The translations under genes and the position numbers were made by a program. A stretch of DNA of 41,560 nucleotides from a virus. Positions 27,899-34,905 of this stretch are shown in pieces. Position 1 is the first letter of the stretch. Each line of letters starts with the position of its first letter. The stretch is from positions 1 through 41,560 of IMG/VR virus record IMGVR_UViG_3300008952_000108; one strand, 5' to 3'. Below the pieces are notes generated by a model, which saw nothing but the letters and a program-made list of their open reading frames with translations, made no database searches and was not told where the DNA came from.

Positions 27899-28807
27899 TT
27901 ACTTTTTAATCACTTTCTTCTTTGGTTTAGTAATAAACCAATCTTTATATACCTCTCTTTTTTCCATAATATAGTCAAAATACTTATCAACTTTAGCTCT
28001 CCAATCTTTATCTACATGGGGATTAATAATCCCTGATTTATGATTTGAGAAGGTATGATTTATAAATTCTTTTATATTATCTTGGTTTGTAAAGAGATAA
28101 CTATTTATACATGAAAATGATCCATGCATAATATTATTCCAAACATCTATTGGTTCTATTCTTTTTCCTAAAAGAGCAGCATAAATAGCACTTTCACTTA
28201 TATGTGTTGTATAAACACCTTCAGCTTTTTGCATATAGTAATACATGTCAATTGTTCTAGGTAATATACATTGTTCACCAAAAAAATCCTTTAATTCACC
28301 AATTATTTGATGAGTTGTTATTGGGTGTGGTTTAAAATATATATTATCTCCATGTTGCTTTTTAATCTCTCTTAATCTATTTAAACAGATATTAGATTTT
28401 ATTTTATTTGATCCAGGTAATACAACCAAATAATCTTTTGGTGGATACTTATCAAATTCTTCAGATCTATCTGTATATTTATTAGCAGTGTTTTTTTGAA
28501 TATTATTTATCAAATAACTAGCATAATCTTCTACAGATTCTGGTTTTGAATTCCATGCATCAGCTAATTGTTCGTTCCTTTGTTTAAGATTCAATGGTTG
28601 CATATAAAAACTTGTTGCAAACTCTGTATAACCCATTGTCTTAAAATAAGGCATTTCTTCTGCTAAAACATCATAACTTGATTCTAAACCAAGTTCACTA
28701 CATTTCCTAATAACATATCCTTCGATTGTTTCTAGTTCATATAGTCGTTTATTTTTTTTAAGGGGACCTATTCTCTTGTCTAGTTCCTTCTTATTAAACA
28801 TTTCCAT
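27899..28807 (-). CDS. GT-B-type glycosyltransferase, capsule/polysialyl-transferase-like
   Basis: A 302-residue protein. The C-terminal half has the hallmark of capsule-type GT-B enzymes: YFKPHP at 157-162 (nucleotide-sugar or acceptor phosphate handling) and, about 40 residues on, a VYTTHISESAIYAALLGKRI stretch (198-217), matching the 'TH-x-S-x(6)-LLGK' pattern of KpsC/KpsS, polysialyltransferase and CDP-glycerol transferase relatives. A Rossmann-like strand LVVLPGS is at 127-133. The N-terminal half is divergent. It lies directly downstream of a Ser/Thr/Asn-rich repeat protein, so it could add sugar to that fibre; remodelling of host surface glycans is the alternative. The start has two nearby ATGs (28807 and 28801), and the leader has no Shine-Dalgarno. 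Family membership is moderately sure; donor and acceptor are unknown. Confidence 0.7.
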   Translation of the reverse strand: MEMFNKKELDKRIGPLKKNKRLYELETIEGYVIRKCSELGLESSYDVLAEEMPYFKTMGYTEFATSFYMQPLNLKQRNEQLADAWNSKPESVEDYASYLINNIQKNTANKYTDRSEEFDKYPPKDYLVVLPGSNKIKSNICLNRLREIKKQHGDNIYFKPHPITTHQIIGELKDFFGEQCILPRTIDMYYYMQKAEGVYTTHISESAIYAALLGKRIEPIDVWNNIMHGSFSCINSYLFTNQDNIKEFINHTFSNHKSGIINPHVDKDWRAKVDKYFDYIMEKREVYKDWFITKPKKKVIKK

Positions 28808-28866
28808 ATTATTAAATTTAATTTATATTAGTATATATATTATTACACATTTTTAGTGTTTTCTAC

Positions 28867-30687
28867 CTAAGTTGTAGACCTGCTAAGTCTATCAATCTCT
28901 GTATTATAATTCTTTACATAAGTACTATACCACGACCTAGTTGTGTTTGTACTTGTATTATAAGTAGTAGTTGTACTTGTATTATAAGTAGTAGTGGTAC
29001 TAGTGTTGTAAGCAGTAGTAGTAGATTTACTAGTTGAATTAGTATATGTTGTTTGTCTTTTAACAACAGTACTAGTATTGTATACAGTTGTGGTAGTCTT
29101 ACTTGTTTCATACGTTGTAGTAGTAGACTTACTAGTTACAGTACTTGTGTTATATGTTGTTGTGGTACTTTTACTTGTCTCATACGTTGTGGTAGTAGAC
29201 TTTGAAGTATTCCACGTAGTAGTATACGTCGTAGTAGTAGAAGTACTTGTGTTATATGTTGTGGTAGTACTATGACTAGTTTCATACGTTGTTGTGGTAT
29301 TGGTACTTGTATTATACGTTGTAGTAGTAGTTGTAGACGTATTATACGTAGTAGTAGTAGATTTTGACGTTGACCAAGTTGTAGAGGTACTTTTAGAAGT
29401 TATTGATGATGTTGATCTAGTTGTAGCTGTATTAGTACTTGTATTATAAGTAGTTGTATAAAATGTAAAATCAAGTGTACTTGTATTAAATGTCGTTGTA
29501 GTACTTTTACTAGTAGACCACGTTGTAGTCGTGCTTTTACTAGTTGCCCATGTTGTAGTGGTACCTTTAGTAGTAGTATAAACTGTAGACGTTGTATACG
29601 TTGTAGTTGTAGCTTTACTAGTTATAGAAGATGTTTCATAAACTGTTGAGGTAGTATATGTAGTAGTTGTACTATGTGATGTTGCTGTACTTTTACTTGT
29701 ACTCCATGTGGTTGTAGTAGATTTACTTGTTATAGAAGATGTTGATCTACTTGTTTGTGTACTTGTACTAGTATTATAAGTTGTTAAATAAAATGTAAAA
29801 TCGAAAGTACTTGTGTTAAAAGTAGTTGTTGTAGATTTTGATGTTGACCAAGTTGTAGTTTTACTAGTTATAGAACTAGTTGCATATACTGTTGATGTTG
29901 TATAAGTAGTTGTAGTACTTCTACTTTCTGTAGTGTTTCTACTAGTACTCCATGTAGTTGTGTATGCAGTAGTTGTACTCTGACTAGTTGATCTACTTTC
30001 TGTTGTATTATGACTAGTTTCATAAGTGGTTGTTGTGTTAAATGTTGTTGTCCACGTAGTAGTAGTTGATTTACTAGTAACAGTAGATGTATTATATGTA
30101 GTTGTAGTCGAGTATGTAGTAGTTGTTGATCTACTTTCGGCTGTATTCTTACTTGTAGCCCACGTAGTAGTATAAGTAGTGGTTGTACTTTGACTTGTAC
30201 TCCTACTTTCAGTTGTATTTTTTGATGTATTATAAGTAGTAGTTGTATTAAATGTTGTAGTCCATGTTGTTGTAGTTAACCTCTTAGTTACTGTACTTGT
30301 GTTATATGCGGTTGACGTACTATATGTCGTTGTTGTACTCCTACTTTCTGTGGTACTTTTACTAGTAGCCCAAGTTGTTGTAGTACTTCTACTTGTAGCT
30401 GTACTATATGTTGTTGTAGTACTCTGACTAGTATTAAAGGTTGTTGTAGTACTAATACTTGTGTTATATGTGGTAGTGGTACTTTGACTCGTATTATATG
30501 TTGTTGTTGTACTTTGACTAGTATTAAAAGTAGTTGATGTGGTATACGTAGTTGTTGTATTCCACGTGGTAGTTGTACTTTTACTAGTATTCCAAGAAGT
30601 TGTGGTTGATCTAGTTGTTTCCCAACTTGTAGATGTACTTTTAGACGTATTCGCCTGAGTCATATAAGTTGTAGTAGTATTAGCCAT
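28867..30687 (-). CDS. Decapeptide-repeat Ser/Thr-rich protein 2, probable fibre or surface structure
   Basis: A 606-residue protein made almost wholly of a ~10-residue unit, consensus S-x-S-T-T-T-T-[YWF]-[NSE]-T, from residue ~10 to ~590. The aromatic recurs every ten residues. Position 2 varies (K, R, Q, I, H, N, D) and so does the residue after the aromatic (N, E, S, A, T). Interruptions recur: ESRSTTTTY units, STxDFTFYxTTYNTS blocks (two), and VTKR or VVKR turns. Near the end the period shortens to eight (YNTSTTTT). There is no proline or cysteine and almost no glycine. The tail (NYNTEIDRLSRSTT) is non-repetitive. It starts inside the end of the methyltransferase-Hint gene (8-base overlap) behind a perfect AAAGGAGG. 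Such periodic beta-prone sequence suggests a solenoid or trimeric fibre shaft, possibly glycosylated at the many NTS sequons. Function is inferred. Confidence 0.8.
   Translation of the reverse strand: MANTTTTYMTQANTSKSTSTSWETTRSTTTSWNTSKSTTTTWNTTTTYTTSTTFNTSQSTTTTYNTSQSTTTTYNTSISTTTTFNTSQSTTTTYSTATSRSTTTTWATSKSTTESRSTTTTYSTSTAYNTSTVTKRLTTTTWTTTFNTTTTYNTSKNTTESRSTSQSTTTTYTTTWATSKNTAESRSTTTTYSTTTTYNTSTVTSKSTTTTWTTTFNTTTTYETSHNTTESRSTSQSTTTAYTTTWSTSRNTTESRSTTTTYTTSTVYATSSITSKTTTWSTSKSTTTTFNTSTFDFTFYLTTYNTSTSTQTSRSTSSITSKSTTTTWSTSKSTATSHSTTTTYTTSTVYETSSITSKATTTTYTTSTVYTTTKGTTTTWATSKSTTTTWSTSKSTTTTFNTSTLDFTFYTTTYNTSTNTATTRSTSSITSKSTSTTWSTSKSTTTTYNTSTTTTTTYNTSTNTTTTYETSHSTTTTYNTSTSTTTTYTTTWNTSKSTTTTYETSKSTTTTYNTSTVTSKSTTTTYETSKTTTTVYNTSTVVKRQTTYTNSTSKSTTTAYNTSTTTTYNTSTTTTYNTSTNTTRSWYSTYVKNYNTEIDRLSRSTT
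28890..30670 (-). repeat. 30-base-period coding repeat (second repeat gene)
   Basis: The DNA repeats with a period near 30 bases, encoding the decapeptide units of the overlying gene. Copies differ mostly by synonymous third-base changes, so the repeat is much better conserved in protein than in DNA. That points to selection on the protein and to old rather than recent tandem expansion. Confidence 0.85.
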
Positions 30688-31729
30688 CAGATCCTCCTTT
30701 CATTAAAATATTGTTAACAAAATAATTATGATCAATTAACACTCTAGCTATAGTGTGCCTTGTATCTGAACTATCAAAATCAATACTTGTTATTTCTATT
30801 TCAGTATTATCTATTTTATAAAGTTTATCACCAACAACTAATTCATTCATATTTTTTTCTACCCACGATCCATCTCGTTTTATTATCATTGGATGATTAC
30901 CAGTTACTTTTAATAACCCATTGTTTATATCGTAAACTCCTTTACATACCATAACAAGTGTTCTACCACAAGTTTGATTAACTAAACTAGGATTACTAAC
31001 GTCAGCGCATGTTACGATACTGTGATTATGTATTGCTTCAATTTCTTTTGTAATAGAATCAGGCATATTAACAGTTACATCACTAACTATACCTCTTCCT
31101 GTTGCGGGTGGTGTTAATATTTTAAGAGGTACTTTATAAATATCTTTATTATAATATGAATTCATAGGTGGATCTACAGAAACATCAGTAAATGTTATAC
31201 CGTCTGTCCAATAAAATTTCATATATTCATCAGAATCTCCACCACTAAAATTCCACCAAGTAATCTTACCACCAGTTTTTACTATTTTTGCTGTGCAAAA
31301 CATTCTAAATTTAGCATGTAAATCATCGTCTGCATATGTATCCATTAATATAGCGTCGTATCTGCCAGTTGTACCATATAATGACCACCATTTATCTTCA
31401 TGTATTGTAACATTAGATTTTCCAACTGCCCACGCTTTAGCTTTTTCTATTACTTGTGGATGAAATTCACATATCGTATGTGATGCAGGGTTTCTAGCTT
31501 GAATAGCATTAGATAATATACCCATACCAAAACCGCATTCAAGAACATGGTCCCCTTCGGATACAGCAAGTTCTGCCATTTTTTCCATAATAGGTTGTTC
31601 CCATTCCATCATAACTTCATATACCCCAGGTCCTCCAACACTTGTTGGATGGGGACAATTCCAAGTTATCTTGTCATCTGTAAATGTTAATGTTGCATCT
31701 TTGTATGCGTTTTGTATTTGTGTTGCCAT
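30680..31729 (-). CDS. GAMT/RMT2-like N-methyltransferase with a partial C-terminal Hint domain
   Basis: A 349-residue, two-part protein. Residues ~25-205 match the guanidinoacetate/arginine N-methyltransferase family: EVMMEWEQPIMEKMAELA (38-55), SAM-binding motif I HVLECGFGMG (61-70), the acidic ribose-binding element CEFHPQV (87-93), and YDAILMDTY (124-132) followed by KTGGKITWWN. Residues ~262-349 resemble the second half of a Hint (intein/hedgehog) fold: TGNHPMII (276-283), a dGxW then ELVVGDKLY block (296-304), and DHNYFVNNIL (333-342). The nucleophile-bearing first Hint block is not evident, and the terminal His-Asn is replaced by MKGGSDG, so self-splicing looks impossible as it stands. 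It sits between the two repeat-protein genes, 12 bases after one and overlapping the other. A substrate on the fibre is inferred; a small guanidino compound is the alternative. Confidence 0.75.
   Translation of the reverse strand: MATQIQNAYKDATLTFTDDKITWNCPHPTSVGGPGVYEVMMEWEQPIMEKMAELAVSEGDHVLECGFGMGILSNAIQARNPASHTICEFHPQVIEKAKAWAVGKSNVTIHEDKWWSLYGTTGRYDAILMDTYADDDLHAKFRMFCTAKIVKTGGKITWWNFSGGDSDEYMKFYWTDGITFTDVSVDPPMNSYYNKDIYKVPLKILTPPATGRGIVSDVTVNMPDSITKEIEAIHNHSIVTCADVSNPSLVNQTCGRTLVMVCKGVYDINNGLLKVTGNHPMIIKRDGSWVEKNMNELVVGDKLYKIDNTEIEITSIDFDSSDTRHTIARVLIDHNYFVNNILMKGGSDG
30690..30698 (-). promoter_or_regulatory. Strong Shine-Dalgarno for the second repeat gene
   Basis: The minus strand reads AAAGGAGGATCTGATG, placing a near-perfect anti-16S match a few bases before ATG 30687. 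The same bases encode the last residues (MKGGSDG) of the methyltransferase-Hint protein. Nearly all other starts in the window lack any GGAGG, so this one stands out and should raise or couple translation of the repeat protein. Confidence 0.6.
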
Positions 31730-31741
31730 ATTATTTTAATT

Positions 31742-33550
31742 TTATATACATCCTCTTGCACACCCACCTGTTGAAGTTGTTCTACTTGTTTCTATATTTG
31801 TATAATAAGTGGTTGTTGTATTTTGTGATGTACTATATTGAGTATCTGTACTTTTACTAGTGGTATATGTTGTTGTTGTTGATGCAGACGTTGATGTACT
31901 TCTACTTTCAGTTGTATTTCTACTTGTAGCCCAAGAGGTCGTAGTTGATTTACTAGTGGCCCAAGTAGTTGTAGTTGATCTACTAGTTGACCATGTTGTC
32001 GTTGTAGATCTACTCGTTGACCACGTTGTTGTAGTACTTTTTGATGTTAATGTATTAAACGTAGTTGTTGTTGTAGTACTAGTATTGTACGTTGTTGTTG
32101 TTGTATACGTGGTTGTTGTACTTCTACTCTCAGTTGTTGATGTACTAGTATTATACGAAGTAGTAAAATCTGTAAATGTATTCTGACTAGTATTTCTAGA
32201 TGTAGAAGTAGCATGACTAGTTTCATAAGTTGTTGATGTTGTATATGTAGTAGTCCAACTTGTGGTTGTACTATGTTGTGTTGTGGTACTAGTGTTATAT
32301 GTTGTACTTGTTGTGTATGTTGTTGTCGTGCTTCTGCTTTCAGTAGTACTTTTACTAGTAGCCCAAGTTGTAGTATATGCAGTAGTTGTGCTTTGACTAG
32401 TACTCCTTGATGTAGATGTAGCGTGACTTGTGTTATATACTGTTGAAGTTGTATACGTGGTAGTCCAACTTGTAGTGGTAGATTTACTAGTTACAGTACT
32501 TGTATTAAACGCTGTACTTGTGGTATACGTAGTAGTAGTTGATCTACTCTCTGTCGTATTTTTACTAGTATTCCATGTTGTAGTATAAGTTGTCGTTGTA
32601 CTCGTATTATACGTAGTTGTTGTACTTTTAGAAGTTGACTGACCCATATCAGTATTTCTTTTAACAGTGGTACTAGTATTATATACGGTCGTCGTGCCAA
32701 ATGTCGTTGTCCATGTTGTAGTATAGGTAGTAGTGGTAGTTGTACTCGTGTTATACGTTGTAGTAGTATCATAAGTAGTAGTTGTACTTCTACTTTCTGT
32801 AGTATTTTTACTAGTATTCCACGTTGTCGTGTATGTTGTTGTTGTGCTTCGACTTTCTGTAGTATTATGACTAGTTTCGTATGTAGTAGTGGTAGTTGTA
32901 CTAGTATTGAATGCAGTTGTAGTGGTAGTACTTGTGTTAAAAGTAGTTGTAGTGCTTCTTGACGTTGATTGTCCAAAATCAGTTTGCAGTTTAGTTACTG
33001 TACTAGTATTGTATGTTGTAGTTGTATTAAACGTTGTCGTCCAAGTAGTTGTATATGTAGTTGTAGTATCAGTACTAGTATTATACGTTGTAGTTGTACT
33101 TTTACTAGTTTCATAGGTAGTAGTTGTACTTTTACTAGTTTCATATGCAGTTGAAGTACTTTTAGTAGTATTATAAACAGTGGTTGTACTCTTACTGGTA
33201 CTCCATGTTGTTGTAGTACTCTTACTAGTTATAGAAGACGTCTCATATGTAGTCGTTGTAGACTTACTGGTTTCGTATGTAGTTGTTGTAGATTTGCTTG
33301 TAGCCCACGTTGTTGTATAAGTTGTGGTAGTAGCTGTAGATGTGTTATAAGTAGTAGTTGTATCTGTACTAGTGTTATAAGTTGTTGCGTAAAATGTAAA
33401 ATCTGTTGTACTAGTATTGTATGTAGTAGTTGTAGACTTACTAGTCGACCAAGATGTACTTTTACTAGTTGAGTGAGATGTACTTTTTGATGTGCTCTTT
33501 GATGTAGCTGTTAGCCAAAAATCTTTTTTCGTAAATCCGAGGTTTTTCAT
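31742..33550 (-). CDS. Decapeptide-repeat Ser/Thr-rich protein 1, probable fibre or surface structure
   Basis: A 602-residue protein with a short unique head (MKNLGFTKKDFWLTATSKST) and then ~57 units of the same decapeptide as its partner gene (S-x-S-T-T-T-T-[YW]-[NE]-T). It shares the partner's special blocks: one TTDFTFYATTYNTS near the N-terminus, ESRSTTTTY units, and two hinge-like insertions (VTKLQTDFGQSTSRS and VKRNTDMGQSTSKS). The C-terminus is distinctive: NIETSRTTSTGGCARGCI, giving the only two cysteines. It starts 12 bases after the tail-fibre gene at 33563 and ends 12 bases before the methyltransferase-Hint gene. Proximity to the fibres suggests an outer tail appendage. The unique head could be the virion anchor and the Cys tail a cross-link or metal site; both are guesses. 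The long valine-rich ORFs on the other strand are artefacts of this repeat. Confidence 0.8.
   Translation of the reverse strand: MKNLGFTKKDFWLTATSKSTSKSTSHSTSKSTSWSTSKSTTTTYNTSTTDFTFYATTYNTSTDTTTTYNTSTATTTTYTTTWATSKSTTTTYETSKSTTTTYETSSITSKSTTTTWSTSKSTTTVYNTTKSTSTAYETSKSTTTTYETSKSTTTTYNTSTDTTTTYTTTWTTTFNTTTTYNTSTVTKLQTDFGQSTSRSTTTTFNTSTTTTTAFNTSTTTTTTYETSHNTTESRSTTTTYTTTWNTSKNTTESRSTTTTYDTTTTYNTSTTTTTTYTTTWTTTFGTTTVYNTSTTVKRNTDMGQSTSKSTTTTYNTSTTTTYTTTWNTSKNTTESRSTTTTYTTSTAFNTSTVTSKSTTTSWTTTYTTSTVYNTSHATSTSRSTSQSTTTAYTTTWATSKSTTESRSTTTTYTTSTTYNTSTTTQHSTTTSWTTTYTTSTTYETSHATSTSRNTSQNTFTDFTTSYNTSTSTTESRSTTTTYTTTTTYNTSTTTTTTFNTLTSKSTTTTWSTSRSTTTTWSTSRSTTTTWATSKSTTTSWATSRNTTESRSTSTSASTTTTYTTSKSTDTQYSTSQNTTTTYYTNIETSRTTSTGGCARGCI
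31770..33520 (-). repeat. 30-base-period coding repeat (first repeat gene)
   Basis: Tandem ~30-base units encode the decapeptide array of this gene. As in the partner gene, the Thr and Ser codons vary freely at synonymous positions while the aromatic position is kept. Confidence 0.85.
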
Positions 33551-33562
33551 ATGATTTCATTT

Positions 33563-34840
33563 TTACGCAAAGTTACCAACATAATTCACAAGTACTTTAT
33601 CTGTCGCATGTACATAGTATGATATAATATGAATTGCATTTGCTGTCGTTACAAAATTTATAGTAGCTCCATCTGGTGTTAACATATAACTTGGTAATGC
33701 CACAAAAGATAATGATCCTACACTTGCAGGATTTGTTAATACTATCATACCGGTTTTACCAACATCTCCACTTGCTACCGTTAAAGCTATAGTAGTTGCT
33801 TCATTCCCTACAGTTACATTATGATTATCATTATCAGCAAGAACAATCGTGTGTGTACCACTAGATTCAGATACTGCCGCTGGTGTTCCTTGTACTATAC
33901 TTCCCTTTACATATAAATCACCAGCTAAGTGAAGATCTTTCCATTGTTTTAAAGTAGAACCTAAATCTCTAGCACCATCAGTTCCTCCTACAAGAGCAGA
34001 TCCATTCCATCTAACTTCAGCACCATTAACGTTTAATGTAATCCTACCGTCAGTTGAAAAATCAATTAATTCTTGATCTGAAGAACTTGTATATTGTCTA
34101 CCAATTTTTAATGATGTATTATATAAAGTAGTAGGTGAAAATGTACCGCAGGAAAAAGTACCATCTATATCCGCGTCTCCAGATATATCTAATGAACCTG
34201 CTTCTATTTCTCCGGTTGCTATTAATTTATCAGCACTTGCATCCCAAAGTAAATATTTTGAAGCTGTATCACCAAAGAATTTAACATCATGCCCAGCATC
34301 GTCAACACCAACATTTAAAGGTACACCTATATCTATGGATTTTGTTCCACCATCTAAAGTCATATAAATTGCATCACCACCACTACCATTGTCATTCATA
34401 AATATAATATCTTGGTCAGCATCTGATTGGTGAATTAATAAATTACCTGAATCACTTGTTATCCATGATCCAACATTTATTGTACCTCCATCTGGACTAT
34501 GTGTACCAGGAGCGTGATAAATATTAAAATCACTATCAGCACCCATTTTAAGCTTAACTTCATCTGCAAGGGTTAAATGAGAACCCGTTAGTGTTACTCC
34601 ATTACTGGCTGTAATTGTACCGCAGGAAAAAGTACCATTAACATCCATGTCACCGGTTGCAAATACTTTATCACCTGTGTTACAGTATAATACTGCACCA
34701 CCACTATTATTTAATGACCAAGTGTTAGTTGAAAATGTTAAAGACGTAGATGTGGTGGCAGCATATCTAACACCATCCGCTCCAACATTTATATGTCCTA
34801 AACTACCTAAATCTAAATCACTTAAAAACTGAATCGCCAT
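33563..34840 (-). CDS. Tail-fibre-like protein with DIDGT repeats
   Basis: A 425-residue beta-rich protein (MAIQFLSDLDLGSLGHINVG). It has Gly/Asp-rich strand-turn repeats common in marine phage fibres, including two GTFSCGT units (about residues 69-77 and 230) and a SLDISGDADIDGT block shared with the neighbouring fibre gene. The middle has the 'DLGS-x-K-QWKDLHLAGDLYVKG' element that often precedes a fibre knob. The C-terminal ~100 residues (SSGTHTIVLADNDNHNVTVG onward) look like a compact receptor-facing beta domain. It follows a terminator hairpin, so it may have its own expression level. It is likely part of the adsorption apparatus together with the next genes. Confidence 0.75.
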   Translation of the reverse strand: MAIQFLSDLDLGSLGHINVGADGVRYAATTSTSLTFSTNTWSLNNSGGAVLYCNTGDKVFATGDMDVNGTFSCGTITASNGVTLTGSHLTLADEVKLKMGADSDFNIYHAPGTHSPDGGTINVGSWITSDSGNLLIHQSDADQDIIFMNDNGSGGDAIYMTLDGGTKSIDIGVPLNVGVDDAGHDVKFFGDTASKYLLWDASADKLIATGEIEAGSLDISGDADIDGTFSCGTFSPTTLYNTSLKIGRQYTSSSDQELIDFSTDGRITLNVNGAEVRWNGSALVGGTDGARDLGSTLKQWKDLHLAGDLYVKGSIVQGTPAAVSESSGTHTIVLADNDNHNVTVGNEATTIALTVASGDVGKTGMIVLTNPASVGSLSFVALPSYMLTPDGATINFVTTANAIHIISYYVHATDKVLVNYVGNFA

Positions 34841-34866
34841 ATTATACTTTTATTAAAATAATACAA

Positions 34867-34884
34867 ACGGTGCTCACGCACCGT
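34867..34884 (-). terminator. Intrinsic terminator between the two fibre genes
   Basis: A perfect 7-bp stem ACGGTGC/GCACCGT (34867-34873 with 34878-34884) with a 4-base loop, followed on the minus strand by TTTGTATTATTTTAAT. It lies in the 65-base gap between the stop of the 656-residue fibre gene and the next ATG. The GC-rich stem contrasts with the AT-rich surroundings. Its T tract is interrupted, so termination may be partial. Confidence 0.7.
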
Positions 34885-34905
34885 CTATATTTTATTGTTT
34901 ATCTA

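Noticed and set aside
29078-33154. Long valine/leucine-rich ORFs on the plus strand across the repeat genes
   Set aside because: They are the antisense reading of Thr/Ser codons (GTA, GTT, GTG) in the 30-base repeats, are nearly pure Val/Leu/Ser, and have no plausible starts or operon context.
28890-33520. CRISPR-like array because of the ~30-base periodicity
   Set aside because: There are no spacers; the periodic DNA is continuously coding, with synonymous variation, and no cas genes are present.
28867-33550. Diversity-generating retroelement acting on the repeat proteins
   Set aside because: No reverse transcriptase, template repeat or adenine-biased variable block is visible in the window.
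28867-33550. Ice-binding or antifreeze protein because of dense Thr repeats
   Set aside because: The spacing does not give regular T-x-T faces, aromatic residues recur every ten, and the location is a phage tail module; the resemblance is compositional only.
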